Assembly (NCBI RefSeq): GCF_001594015.1
Contig: NZ_LTBC01000010.1
Span: forward strand, 1 to 64,000
Direction of reading: 5' to 3'
Source: Moorella mulderi DSM 14980
GTDB taxonomy: Bacteria > Bacillota > DSM-521 > Neomoorellales > Neomoorellaceae
Length of the DNA: 64,000 nt
The notes beneath the pieces were generated by a model, which worked only from the letters and a program-made list of their open reading frames with translations, was not told the DNA's origin and searched no databases. Positions 55,837 to 64,000 of the stretch are shown here, one piece after another. The position numbers and the translations under genes were made by a program. The stretch's first letter is position 1. Each line of letters begins with the position of its first letter.

Positions 55837-56538
55837 ATGGTGGTTAACGGAAAGGTTCTGGAAAAGGTCAAAAAAATATTAGCCCTGGCAAGCAATAATC
55901 CCTCTGAAGAAGAGGCCCAGGCAGCCATGTTGATGGCCCAGAGGATCATGGCGGAAAACGGGATCACCATGACCGACATTGAAAGCAATAATAGTTTTAC
56001 CAATGAAGTAGTTGATGTTCCAATAACCTCACCTTTTAGAACACCTTGGTGGCATAAAATACTGGCTACGGTAATTGGGGAAAACTTCCGATGTGAGGCA
56101 TACTATTATACCGTGAACCAAAAGAGCCAGCTCATGTTTATTGGGTTAAAGCAGGATACGGAAGTAGCTATAAAGGTTTTTAATTACGCAGTAGACGCCA
56201 TTAAGTATCATACAGCAAAATATATTGAACAATTAAAAAGGGGAGGCGTGAATAATAAGCCCCTTTATCTTACTGGTATCCGTAACGATTACATATTGGG
56301 TTATATCGATGGGTTAAGAGACAAATTTAAGGAGCAGGTGGAAAAGAACAACTGGGCTTTAATACTAATTAAAAATGACGCCGTAATAGAAGCTGTAGCA
56401 AAGAAAGGGCTACGGAAAGGACGCAGGCCTTCAATTAATTTCGCCTGTAGTAATAACGCTTATGCCAGTGGTTACCGGAAGGGGAGAGAATTTGAGACAA
56501 GAGAAGGGCTGATTGAAAGCCAAAATGCAAGCATGTGA
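55837..56538 (+). CDS. DUF2786 family protein
   Basis: A 233-residue protein. The N-terminal 40 residues (VLEKVKKILALASNNPSEEE, then AQAAMLMAQRIMAENGI) match the DUF2786 pattern, common in phages and ICEs and of unknown function. The rest is mixed, including a WWHKILATVIGENFRCEAYY core. The sequence is AT-richer than the genes around it. The start ATG at 55837 has GGGGAAAGGGAAG upstream. It lies between a terminator and the secreted-protein gene. Confidence 0.75.
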   Translation: MVVNGKVLEKVKKILALASNNPSEEEAQAAMLMAQRIMAENGITMTDIESNNSFTNEVVDVPITSPFRTPWWHKILATVIGENFRCEAYYYTVNQKSQLMFIGLKQDTEVAIKVFNYAVDAIKYHTAKYIEQLKRGGVNNKPLYLTGIRNDYILGYIDGLRDKFKEQVEKNNWALILIKNDAVIEAVAKKGLRKGRRPSINFACSNNAYASGYRKGREFETREGLIESQNASM

Positions 56539-56610
56539 ACCCAACGGGAAAAAGGTTTTGGCCGGACCAAAGTCCGGCTTATTTATTAACTCCGAAGGAG
56601 GGCATTCATT

Positions 56611-57792
56611 ATGCGCAAGTTATTGTTGCTTGTCCCGCTATTAGTGGGTTTCCTTATCACGGGAACCCCCATATTTCCGGCAGCCGCCCAACCCTATCAA
56701 GACCCCAACGGCGTCTACTACAAGCAGGCCCACGTTTTTGGCAAGGTAGTAACTTTCGACACCCAGCGCAACCTGGCTATCATCTTCGGTTCCATCTACG
56801 TCTACGAGCCTAATAGCGGCTGGCAGCTGGTGGACTCCCGCAAGTTTCACCTGGTGACGCCGGTCAACTACCAGATCGGCGACAGCCTGGCCGGAGCCGT
56901 CAACAAAACGGTAGCCATAGAAGGGCCGTATCAGGCCTGGCCGGGGCAGAAGGAGGAGGTGATCGAGGCCCACAATGTCGAAATTGCCGATTACCCGATA
57001 GAAACGCCCCCCTGGTACGCCTTCGGCAAGACCGTCACCACCGATCACATCGTCAAATTCAACCTCAGCCAGGTAACCGACCTGGTAGATGTCCTGGCCG
57101 GACTGCAAATGGCGGCTGGCATCCGTCAGGATATGAGGTTAACCCCTGAAGAAGTAAGCCGGCTGGCCAACGAGATCACCAACCCGAGCGACGATGCCAG
57201 CCGCAGCCTGGCCGGCAGGATGCGGTCCGAGCTGTCTAAATCCTGGAACGACAAATGGGTGGTCACTAAAGATAACGCGGCCACCAACAACCTGCGGGCA
57301 GGGGTAGGGGGTTGGCAGTTCTATGAGGGCCTCCTCGGTTATAACAACTCCTATATCGAAAAAGCCCCCCTTGTCCGCAAAAACCTGGACGCCTTTATGG
57401 ATGCTATCCATCCCGGCGGCGGCACTCCTGAAGATGAGGGACCGGCCGCCATGTATGCCCTGGTACAGGCCGAAAGAGATAAATACGGCAAGATAATAAA
57501 AGTTACGGTCTCCGGCGCTCTTATGAACACCGTGCCGGGTTTGCTGCAGGCAATAGCCGACCCATCCAGCGCACATATAGAAACCTGGCGCCTGGAAGGC
57601 TGGACTGAAAAAGAAGCGGCAGAAATGGACGGCCGCTACTGTTGGCTTTCCGGTAGCCGGGTCCTGGTCCGGGATGAGATGGGCAACCTGAAAGACCAAT
57701 ATTTCAGCTTGCGTAACTATCTCACCCGTGACGGGTTTAACAACACCCTGGACATCACCAGGAATGTGATCGGGGAAGGGGGTGTTTTCTAA
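56611..57792 (+). CDS. Secreted protein of the ICE transfer operon
   Basis: A 393-residue protein with a signal peptide (about residues 1-27: KLLLLVPLLVGFLITGTPIF, then cleavage near AAAQPYQ). The mature part has a beta-rich first domain (VVTFDTQRNLAIIFGSIYVY) and a helical second domain (EEVSRLANEITNPSDDASRS). I do not recognise the family. It directly precedes the TcpC-like gene, so it could be an extracellular or cell-wall component of the conjugation channel. The ATG follows GAAGGAGG. GC content returns to high here, unlike the AT-rich early ICE genes. Confidence 0.7.
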   Translation: MRKLLLLVPLLVGFLITGTPIFPAAAQPYQDPNGVYYKQAHVFGKVVTFDTQRNLAIIFGSIYVYEPNSGWQLVDSRKFHLVTPVNYQIGDSLAGAVNKTVAIEGPYQAWPGQKEEVIEAHNVEIADYPIETPPWYAFGKTVTTDHIVKFNLSQVTDLVDVLAGLQMAAGIRQDMRLTPEEVSRLANEITNPSDDASRSLAGRMRSELSKSWNDKWVVTKDNAATNNLRAGVGGWQFYEGLLGYNNSYIEKAPLVRKNLDAFMDAIHPGGGTPEDEGPAAMYALVQAERDKYGKIIKVTVSGALMNTVPGLLQAIADPSSAHIETWRLEGWTEKEAAEMDGRYCWLSGSRVLVRDEMGNLKDQYFSLRNYLTRDGFNNTLDITRNVIGEGGVF

Positions 57793-57818
57793 CGGAAAGG
57801 AAGCTGTTATACCGCTGG

Positions 57819-58715
57819 TTGGCCGGAGGGCTCTTCTGGCTGCTGCTGTTCGGCGGCGCCTTTTTATCGATCCGTAGCGCCAACATCGTCCGCCTGGCCG
57901 CCGGCAAGATTGCAGCTAACGCCATTACCCGCAATCAAGAGCAGGCCATCAATAGCGCCCGGGAAGTCGCCCGGGCGCTGGCCGTAGAATGGGCCACCTG
58001 GAACGGCAGCCCTGACGATTACAACCGCCGCCTGGGAGCCTTCTTTAAAAACGCCAGCAGTTTTACCCTCCCTGACGGCATCCAGGAGGTGGTATCAGCC
58101 TCAGTCGTATCAGTAACCGGCCAGCAGCCGCAGTACCGGGTGCAGGTCCTGCTGCACCTGCGCCGGCTGGTGCCAGTCACCCCGGCCGAAGCCCAGGCCG
58201 CTGCCCCGGTCAACGTCCCTGTAACCCAGGAAGACCTCTTGCGGTGGAAGCAGGGCGGGACGTGGGACCAGCAGAAAGCGATCCCGGTCTGGAGGGATTA
58301 CCTGCTCAAGGTAGAAGTGCCGGTGCAGGTAAAAGAAAACCAAGCCCAAGCCGCCGGCCTCCCGGTGATTATCGCCAACAATCAGGGGGAAGGGGTGATT
58401 AAAGAACCTGGGTATAACGAAAGCGCCTCCCAACCATTTATAACCTTCATCAACCAGTTCCTAAACCTCTATTATACCGGAGGGTCCCTGGCAAACTTCC
58501 TGGCGCCGGGCGCCTCGGTAACCGCCGTTGGCGGCTGGAAGCTGGAGAGTGTCGATGAAGTGCTTGTAGACAACAGCACTAATCCCACCAGGGCCTGCGT
58601 CCGGGCAACGATATCCGCGTCCGGAGCCGGGCGCTTGACGCAAAGAATTTTTCTCAAAATCAAAATGGAGAGGGGGAGTTATCTGGTAGAGGACCTGAGC
58701 GCCCAGCCGCAGTGA
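57819..58715 (+). CDS. Conjugation protein, TcpC/VirB8-like
   Basis: A 298-residue protein with one N-terminal membrane helix (about residues 2-20) and a periplasm-like outer part containing two likely NTF2-type domains, as in TcpC of Gram-positive conjugation systems. A segment such as FITFINQFLNLYYTGGS is in the expected place. The start is uncertain: TTG 57819 has a distant AAAGGAAG, and CTG 57804 is possible; translation may be coupled to the upstream gene, which ends at 57792. TcpC-like proteins are essential channel parts. Confidence 0.72.
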   Translation: MAGGLFWLLLFGGAFLSIRSANIVRLAAGKIAANAITRNQEQAINSAREVARALAVEWATWNGSPDDYNRRLGAFFKNASSFTLPDGIQEVVSASVVSVTGQQPQYRVQVLLHLRRLVPVTPAEAQAAAPVNVPVTQEDLLRWKQGGTWDQQKAIPVWRDYLLKVEVPVQVKENQAQAAGLPVIIANNQGEGVIKEPGYNESASQPFITFINQFLNLYYTGGSLANFLAPGASVTAVGGWKLESVDEVLVDNSTNPTRACVRATISASGAGRLTQRIFLKIKMERGSYLVEDLSAQPQ

Positions 58716-58758
58716 CGCGGCCTTAATATATTTTACTTCCCAAAGGAGTTGATGGACC

Positions 58759-59094
58759 TTGCGTTTCAACCGCTATTTTCCCTTTCTAGTGCGCTTGGGA
58801 CCCGCGCTTCTAGCTACTTTGGTTTTCGCCGGCGCCGTCCTGGCCCCGTCTATCGCTTACGCCTACGACCTCAAGGCCGGCGCCCAGAGCATTCTGGATT
58901 TGGCCAAGATATTGGTCATGATCGGTGTTCTTATAGGGGCTATGTGGGCTTTCTTTAAAAATCAAGTAGCGGCTATGATAGTCATAATTATTGTCGGCGC
59001 CGTTTTAATCGCAATAACTACGCCGGGGGTTATGGATAGTATTGGCAAAGCGGTTGTAGCATTATTTGGCGGCAGTACCAGTTCATCACCGTGA
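58759..59094 (+). CDS. Pilin-like or small channel protein (VirB2/TcpD-like)
   Basis: A 111-residue protein: signal-like start (residues 1 to about 35, cleavage near SIAYA-YDLK) and two hydrophobic helices (LVMIGVLIGAMWAFF and AMIVIIIVGAVLIAITT). This topology matches VirB2 or TcpD-type subunits. Start TTG 58759 behind AAAGGAG. A strong terminator follows, which could make this gene expressed at a higher level than the downstream channel genes, as fits a structural subunit. Confidence 0.7.
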   Translation: MRFNRYFPFLVRLGPALLATLVFAGAVLAPSIAYAYDLKAGAQSILDLAKILVMIGVLIGAMWAFFKNQVAAMIVIIIVGAVLIAITTPGVMDSIGKAVVALFGGSTSSSP

Positions 59095-59113
59095 ACTAAC
59101 TTTTTTAGGAATA

Positions 59114-59145
59114 AGGCAGCCTTTACGCGGGCTGCCTCTTTTTTT
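59114..59145 (+). terminator. Terminator inside the transfer operon
   Basis: AGGCAGCC (59114-59121), loop, GGCTGCCT (59130-59137), then CTTTTTTT. It is placed between the pilin-like and TcpE-like genes. Confidence 0.9.
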
Positions 59146-59160
59146 GAGGTGGCTGCTATT

Positions 59161-59547
59161 ATGGAGAAACAAGAAACACGCCTTTTCAAAAGTTACAAGT
59201 CGCTATTCCATATCAGGTTCAAGATCCATAACATCGGCGACCGCACCCTGCCGCGGGGGCTATCCCTGGAAACCCTGGCCATGTTCGCGGTACTCTACCT
59301 GCCTCTCTGGCCCCTGGGTCGCCTGCTGTACCCGGTTCACCCCTGGATCGGGGCGGTAATCGTTGCCGGGGTGGCGGCCGGGTTGCTGTCCCAGTCCGAC
59401 CCCCAGGGAAAATTTCTCCCTTTGTTTGTCTTGGGCCTCGCTGAATATATAGCCAGGCCTAAGACTACCGACTACTCCGGCCGGGCCATCGTCCGCCGCC
59501 GCAAGAGCCGCCTGGACTGGACCATGATGGAGGTATACGAAGAGTGA
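59161..59547 (+). CDS. TcpE-like conjugation membrane protein
   Basis: A 128-residue protein. Basic N-terminus (QETRLFKSYKSLFHIRFKIH), two hydrophobic helices (about residues 42-60 and 63-85), and a basic C-terminus, as in the TcpE/PrgI family that precedes VirB4 genes. The ATG 59161 has GAGGTGG upstream. It overlaps the VirB4 gene start by a few bases, so the two are translationally coupled. Confidence 0.78.
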   Translation: MEKQETRLFKSYKSLFHIRFKIHNIGDRTLPRGLSLETLAMFAVLYLPLWPLGRLLYPVHPWIGAVIVAGVAAGLLSQSDPQGKFLPLFVLGLAEYIARPKTTDYSGRAIVRRRKSRLDWTMMEVYEE

Positions 59548-61970
59548 TGAAATTCCCCCTCATCGCCTTCAAGAACAACATCGTCTTCAATAACCAAGGC
59601 GAAGCCTACGCCGTCTACCGCCTCAAAGGCGAAGCCTATAACCACCTGCCCCTGGCGGAAAGACAGATGGTTATCAAACGCCTGGAAGAGAGCTTTTACG
59701 GCTATGAGGGTAAGGGCCAGATTCTCCTGCTCTGTGAGGAACTGCGTCTGGACGAAGGCGGCTACCTGGCGGCGGCCGGTGTCTCATACGATCTTCCACG
59801 GGAGGTAGCCTTGGAGGCCTCCCGCCATGCCAGGTCCGTGCGCCAGGCTTTGAGCTACGGCGCCCGCCGCAGGCGCCGTTACCTGGTCCTGCAACTGCGC
59901 CTGGATCCACAACTAGATGATATTAAAACCCTGCTGGCTGAAGCTCGCGACCTGGCACTGGGGACTTTCCTGCGGTCGGAAAAGTGGTTGCTCTCACCCC
60001 GGCGCCTGCAAGAGGCCCTGGAAGCAGAAAAAGAATTATACCACCGCATCCGCAACATCACCGCCGGCCGCGCCGATTTCGGCGATCTGGACTTCATCAT
60101 CCGGCGCAATACCCACCGGGTAGGAGTCCTGCCGCCGCCCTTGCCGTCCCGCAACGCCGGCCGCTTCACCCCGGCCCTGATTAGCGCCTTCAGCGACGGC
60201 TGCCTTTTGGAAGAACACCCAAGTTACATCGCTATCACCGAAGGCAATGACGAAACCCATTACCAGGTTTTCATCACCTTTCCCGATCTGCCCAAAAGCA
60301 TACCGGAGACAGGGGCCGAATGGCTGGCCAGCTTGGATATCAACGAAGCGGCCATTGATGCCGTGGTCCATTTCCGGGTTACCCGGCCCTTCAAGGCCAA
60401 AAAGGCAACAGAAAGCCGGAGGCGCTTTCTGAGAGGCCAGATTGAAGAAGCTTTACGGGGCCGAGATGAACCAAGCTTAGACGAAGAATACGGCCTGACC
60501 GAGGGACGCTTCCTGGAAAGCAAAATCCAGGCCGGCCAGCCCTTAGCGGCTATGGCCGTCACCTTAGCCGTGGCCGGCAAGGACCTGAAACAAGTCAGGG
60601 CCACGGCGGCCAGGACGATAGAAAGGTACACTTCTTCCGGCTACCGTGCCGTCCGGCCGGTAGGCGACCAGATTAAGTGCCTGTACTCCTTCCTACCAGG
60701 CGCCCCGCCGGCCGCGCCGTTAATCGAGTGCGACCCCGGCTTCATCGCCGCCGCCGGTCCCCATATCTCTTTGGAAACGGGCGACGGCAAGGGCTTTTTC
60801 CTGGGTTGGTCAGGAGCCGCCCCGGTATGGTGGCGGCCTGGCTACGCCGCCCGGGAATTGGGCCGTTCCAACGCCGTCTTTATCACCGGCGGACTGGGCG
60901 GGGGCAAGAGTATGACCATCAAGACCATGGGCTACTTCATCCGCCTGGCCGGCGGCGTGTTGTTCGTCATCGACCCCAAAAAGAACGAATATCGAGCATA
61001 CGAGCGCCTGTTTCCTATCAAGCGTATAGACCTTTCTCCCAGCGGCGACCAGGAATTGAACCCCTTCATGCTGGCTGCCGACGAGCGCCGCGCCAAGGGG
61101 ATTGCCCTGGACTTTTTAAGCATTGCTTTAAACCTCCGCGACGACAACGACGTGCGCCGGGTGGCCGTATCCCAGGCGGTGGAGAGAGTAGCTGCCCGGC
61201 CGCCGGCCGAGCGCAACCTCCAGGCCTGCCTGGAAGAATTGAACCGGATGGCCAGGGAGAAGACCCATCCCCAGGTCGCCCGGGAGGCCGGCCAGTGCGC
61301 CCTGCTTTTAGAATCCCTCCGGGACGGTTCCCTGGGCCACCTGGTATTCGGCAAGGGAAGGGAAAACGAGATCGCCCCGGTCACGGTGGTCAGCCTCCAG
61401 GGCCTGCCCCTGCCGCGAACCGCCCAGAACCTCCTGGCCGGCCGGATTACCGAAAGCGAGCGCCAGGGCCTAGGGATGCTCTACCTGGCGGCGGCCATGG
61501 CCCGGGAGGTGGCCTTCTCCCTACCGGCCCAGGTCATCAAAGGCCAGATCTTTGATGAGGTTTGGATGCTGGCCGGCATATCTGAGGGCGCCCGACTGCT
61601 GGACGAACTGATCCGCATGGGGGCCAGGAGCTATAACGCCATCCCCATCCTGGCCACCCAGAACGCCAGCGACGTGGCCAGTATGCAGACGATAAAAAAC
61701 AACGTCAGCTACATCCTGTGCTTCCGGGCGCAGGATAAAAGCGAGATACGGAGTAATATAGAGCTGTTAGGTGCCGATGTAGAAGAAGAGGAAGGGAAGA
61801 AAGGGGCCGGCCTGGCCAATCTCTTCCGTTCCCTGGAGAGCGGCTGGTGCCTCATGAAGGACGCCCTGGGCCGTATCGGCCAGGTATATATCGACCCCCG
61901 GCCGGAATACCTCTTGCAGGTGTTCGATACCACGCCGGGGAAGCAAGGGGAGGAGATTAAAAGTGGTTGA
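59544..61970 (+). CDS. VirB4-family conjugation ATPase
   Basis: An 808-residue VirB4/TraE/ConE-type ATPase that powers the type IV secretion channel. The N-terminal domain is followed by Walker A ITGGLGGGKSMT near residue 450, Walker B GQIFDEVWML, and a NASDVASMQTIKNNVSYILC motif near the C-terminus, all in the family order. Start GTG 59544 or ATG 59547, both within the end of the TcpE-like gene. The last bases overlap the AAA+ gene by 8 bp. No membrane segments are evident. Confidence 0.92.
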   Translation: MMKFPLIAFKNNIVFNNQGEAYAVYRLKGEAYNHLPLAERQMVIKRLEESFYGYEGKGQILLLCEELRLDEGGYLAAAGVSYDLPREVALEASRHARSVRQALSYGARRRRRYLVLQLRLDPQLDDIKTLLAEARDLALGTFLRSEKWLLSPRRLQEALEAEKELYHRIRNITAGRADFGDLDFIIRRNTHRVGVLPPPLPSRNAGRFTPALISAFSDGCLLEEHPSYIAITEGNDETHYQVFITFPDLPKSIPETGAEWLASLDINEAAIDAVVHFRVTRPFKAKKATESRRRFLRGQIEEALRGRDEPSLDEEYGLTEGRFLESKIQAGQPLAAMAVTLAVAGKDLKQVRATAARTIERYTSSGYRAVRPVGDQIKCLYSFLPGAPPAAPLIECDPGFIAAAGPHISLETGDGKGFFLGWSGAAPVWWRPGYAARELGRSNAVFITGGLGGGKSMTIKTMGYFIRLAGGVLFVIDPKKNEYRAYERLFPIKRIDLSPSGDQELNPFMLAADERRAKGIALDFLSIALNLRDDNDVRRVAVSQAVERVAARPPAERNLQACLEELNRMAREKTHPQVAREAGQCALLLESLRDGSLGHLVFGKGRENEIAPVTVVSLQGLPLPRTAQNLLAGRITESERQGLGMLYLAAAMAREVAFSLPAQVIKGQIFDEVWMLAGISEGARLLDELIRMGARSYNAIPILATQNASDVASMQTIKNNVSYILCFRAQDKSEIRSNIELLGADVEEEEGKKGAGLANLFRSLESGWCLMKDALGRIGQVYIDPRPEYLLQVFDTTPGKQGEEIKSG

Positions 61971-63210
61971 GCTTAAGGGCGTAATCCTCGATTTCCGCCA
62001 GGCGGTGGCAGCCCAAAACTTAAGCAGGGTCGCCTTTGACGCCGCCCTGACGGTGGGCGTCCTCGTGCTTCTGGCCGAGGTGGCGGCCAATTACAAAAAG
62101 CGCCAGTACATAAAAAACGCCCTGGTCAGCCTCATCGCCTTCATCATTACCTACGCCTTTATCCGCTATTTCCCGGCCAGGGGCTCCGAATTCGAGCTGG
62201 TGACCATGCTCCTGGGGCTCTGGTACGCAGCCCAGGTTATCTACCATTTCGCCAGCCGCGCCTTAAAGATATACAGCGAAGCCTTTAGTGGCGGCTGGCA
62301 CGCCTTCAGGCAGGCGATAAATGGCAAGAAAGCCTACCGGCATAGTTACCAGCAGGCTTACCGGACTTACCAGGAAGCCGGCCCTAACACAGACCGAGAA
62401 AAGGAAGGCGCTTCCGGAGACATCCCGCCGGGAGTGGAATACCTGCCGCCCCGGCGGCCGGATCCTGGGGCCTTTGACGGCCTCATCGGCCTGGACAAAG
62501 CGGTTGACGCCATCAAAACAGCCCTGGAACTGCCGTTGAAGCAGCCGGACAAGATCCGGGAGTATAACCTAGAGTTGCCGCGGGGAATCCTGCTCTACGG
62601 CCCTCCCGGCACCGGCAAGACGAGTTTCGCCCGGGCGGCGGCCAGGTACTTCGGCTGCTCCTTCTACGCCGTTAACGCCTCTTCTCTTATCGGGCGTTAC
62701 GTCGGCACCAGCGAGGCCAATTTGCGCAACCTCTTCGCCCACGCCCGCCGTCACCGGCCGGCTGTAATCTTTTTCGACGAGATCGACGCCATCGGCCGCC
62801 GCCGCGACGGGAGCAATATGAACCGCGCCTCGGACATCCTCCTGCAGCTTCTCCTGGGGGAACTGGACGGTTTTGCCAGCCGGGAAGGGATCTTTATCAT
62901 TGCCGCCACCAACCGCGCCGACGTGCTGGACGAAGCCCTGGTGCGGCCGGGTCGCCTTGACCAGAAGATCGAGCTTCCCCTGCCGGGTGCCCGCGCCCGG
63001 CGGCAGCTCTTTGAGGTATACCTCCGGAACAGGCCTACCGAATTAAACGAAACCGACTACCAGACTTTGGTGGCCAGGACGGAAGGGGCTTCCGCCGCCG
63101 ACATCAAGGCCATCTGCGACATGGCCGCCCTGGCGGCCTCCCACGTCCGGGCCAAGATCGACTGCGCTTATTTGTGCGAGGCGATTGAGGAAATAAGGGG
63201 GAAGGGTTAG
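61963..63210 (+). CDS. Membrane-anchored AAA+ ATPase in the ICE transfer operon
   Basis: A 415-residue protein. Hydrophobic segments lie near residues 24-42, 51-69 and 75-92. A linker follows (HSYQQAYRTYQEAGPNTDRE), then one AAA+ module of the FtsH/Cdc48 type: Walker A GPPGTGKTS near residue 213, pore-loop-like SLIGRYVGTSEANLR, Walker B VIFFDEIDAIG near 268, and NRADVLDEALVRPGRLD with arginine fingers. There is no HExxH protease motif, so it is not an FtsH protease. It overlaps the VirB4 gene by 8 bp and abuts the next transfer gene, so it is part of the operon. It could remodel or extract channel proteins. I know of no standard role in Gram-positive ICEs. Confidence 0.82.
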   Translation: MVELKGVILDFRQAVAAQNLSRVAFDAALTVGVLVLLAEVAANYKKRQYIKNALVSLIAFIITYAFIRYFPARGSEFELVTMLLGLWYAAQVIYHFASRALKIYSEAFSGGWHAFRQAINGKKAYRHSYQQAYRTYQEAGPNTDREKEGASGDIPPGVEYLPPRRPDPGAFDGLIGLDKAVDAIKTALELPLKQPDKIREYNLELPRGILLYGPPGTGKTSFARAAARYFGCSFYAVNASSLIGRYVGTSEANLRNLFAHARRHRPAVIFFDEIDAIGRRRDGSNMNRASDILLQLLLGELDGFASREGIFIIAATNRADVLDEALVRPGRLDQKIELPLPGARARRQLFEVYLRNRPTELNETDYQTLVARTEGASAADIKAICDMAALAASHVRAKIDCAYLCEAIEEIRGKG

Positions 63211-64000
63211 GTGGGGAAGAAGATAACCCTGTTGCTCCTGGCGCTTATCATAGCTTTTAACCTCCCGATGCCCGCCGCTCTGGCGGGCATCGGCGATCAA
63301 CCGGCCAAAGATTGGAACCTCCAGGGCGACATCGAAGCCGAGAAGGCCATTGAAGGGCAGATGTTCAATATCGCCAGCATCACCTTCCTGAACCCGGCTA
63401 CGACGGCTACGGCCGTCACCGCAGCCGGACCTTTCGGGCTCCTGACCGTAGGCACCGGGGCGGCCGCCGCCGGCCTGGCAGAAATCGCCAGGCCGGAAAA
63501 CGCCATCTGGGAGAACTGGCCACTGGGCAGATACGTTTTTTACCACTACGCACCGGATAAATACCTGGGCATGGTGCCGACCGCCCAGTATGCCACCAGC
63601 GCCATCGGCGACATGATCGCCAATTTAATATTTTCCTTAAGCAAATCTATAACCCGAACTTCTATCAACGTCATGGTTCTGGCTTTCCACACCGATATCA
63701 TCAGCGGCATGATCCCCTGGGTGTCCCGGGGCCTGGCCGATATCTTTACCAATCCCCAGAACGACCTGACGCCGGTTTTGCTCATATTAGGCATGAGCCT
63801 GCTACTGATTTACAGCGTCTTTAAGCTCTTACGCGGCCAGGCCGTTTCCGTCCTGGGGTCGCTCTTAATCGCCCTTTTAGGCGTAGGGAGCGTTTTCTTT
63901 TTCACCGCCAACGCCGAAAAACTGATTGGCGACTTCACCCGGTTCACCGATAGCACCGCCGGCCTGTTCCTGGGCACCATCAGCAGCTATACCGCTAAGG
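63211..64000 (+). CDS. Polytopic conjugation protein, VirB6/TrbL-like (partial, runs off window)
   Basis: An open frame from GTG 63211 (GGGGAAGGG upstream, starting right after the AAA+ stop codon) to the window end, at least 263 residues. It has a signal peptide (ITLLLLALIIAFNLPMPAAL, cleavage near AG-IGDQ). A helical hydrophobic stretch follows (ATTATAVTAAGPFGLLTVGT), then a region with NVMVLAFHTDIISGMIPWVS, and further membrane segments near residues 190-205 and 210-230. The order and topology fit a VirB6-like channel core. The C-terminal part is not visible; such proteins in this class may carry a cell-wall hydrolase domain there. Confidence 0.75.
   Translation, partial: MGKKITLLLLALIIAFNLPMPAALAGIGDQPAKDWNLQGDIEAEKAIEGQMFNIASITFLNPATTATAVTAAGPFGLLTVGTGAAAAGLAEIARPENAIWENWPLGRYVFYHYAPDKYLGMVPTAQYATSAIGDMIANLIFSLSKSITRTSINVMVLAFHTDIISGMIPWVSRGLADIFTNPQNDLTPVLLILGMSLLLIYSVFKLLRGQAVSVLGSLLIALLGVGSVFFFTANAEKLIGDFTRFTDSTAGLFLGTISSYTAK

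Larger units (their letters stand above)
50991..64000. mobile_element. Integrative and conjugative element (left part), at ssrA
   Basis: A control/integration module on the minus strand (50991-54152) and a transfer module on the plus strand (54347 to the edge) follow the tmRNA gene. The presence of a large serine recombinase, ImmA/repressor pair, TcpC-, TcpE-, VirB4- and VirB6-like proteins and a pilin-like protein supports an ICE of the Gram-positive type. Relaxase, coupling protein, cell-wall hydrolase and the right end were not seen, so they should lie further on. Confidence 0.85.

Overview
The window looks like a chromosomal segment of a thermophilic, GC-rich Clostridia (Firmicutes), most likely Moorella or a close relative. 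The basis is Firmicutes-type gene order (rapZ-yvcK-whiA; rpoN-gap-pgk-tpiA-gpmI-eno; secG-rnr-smpB-ssrA), frequent TTG/GTG starts behind strong AGGAGG sites, recurrent extended -10 boxes (TGGTATAAT), a tungsten-type aldehyde:ferredoxin oxidoreductase and a DUF1638 gene next to a corrinoid-methyltransferase remnant. The species assignment is inference from memory of gene order, not from a search.

Layout. (1) 1-6500 is a visibly AT-rich, probably acquired cluster: a TetR regulator with two matching palindromic operators, an MFS transporter, an AOR-family tungsto-enzyme, a MoaD-like sulfur carrier and an SDR dehydrogenase. Transposase debris lies on both sides. (2) 6500-10650 is an insertion-sequence nest. 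One old IS1182-like transposase gene (minus strand) is broken by two IS elements only 9 bp apart, and one of these is itself dead through a 10-bp tandem duplication. (3) 10650-13290 holds a small membrane protein, a sodium/solute symporter and decayed sequence, flanked by two copies of a hairpin-containing repeat. (4) 13290-50630 is mostly conserved chromosome: an isochorismatase-fold hydrolase, RtcB, uvrB, a VapBC-like pair, a PHP-UvrD fusion helicase, uvrA, uvrC, a HAD phosphatase, a PHP phosphoesterase, rapZ, yvcK, whiA, an acyltransferase, rpoN, five lower-glycolysis genes, corA, secG, rnr and smpB. (5) 50634-50990 is tmRNA. (6) From 50991 to the window end is an integrative and conjugative element (ICE) inserted at the tmRNA 3' end.

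The visible ICE part has a leftward control/integration module: a XRE repressor, an ImmA-type protease, a small unknown protein and a large serine recombinase whose reading frame runs on into tmRNA. A divergent Cro-like gene faces it across a region with two copies of an 11-bp operator. A rightward transfer module follows, with a secreted protein and TcpC-, pilin-, TcpE-, VirB4- and VirB6-like proteins. It also includes an unexpected membrane-anchored AAA+ ATPase. The other ICE end, relaxase and coupling protein are not in the window.

The most interesting items are: a ~250-nt nested-stem structured element between uvrA and uvrC, possibly a stand-alone HEARO/omega-RNA-like RNA; the AAA+ ATPase in the ICE transfer operon; the integrase frame that crosses the attachment site into tmRNA; the two-operator ICE switch; and the self-regulated TetR-AOR island.
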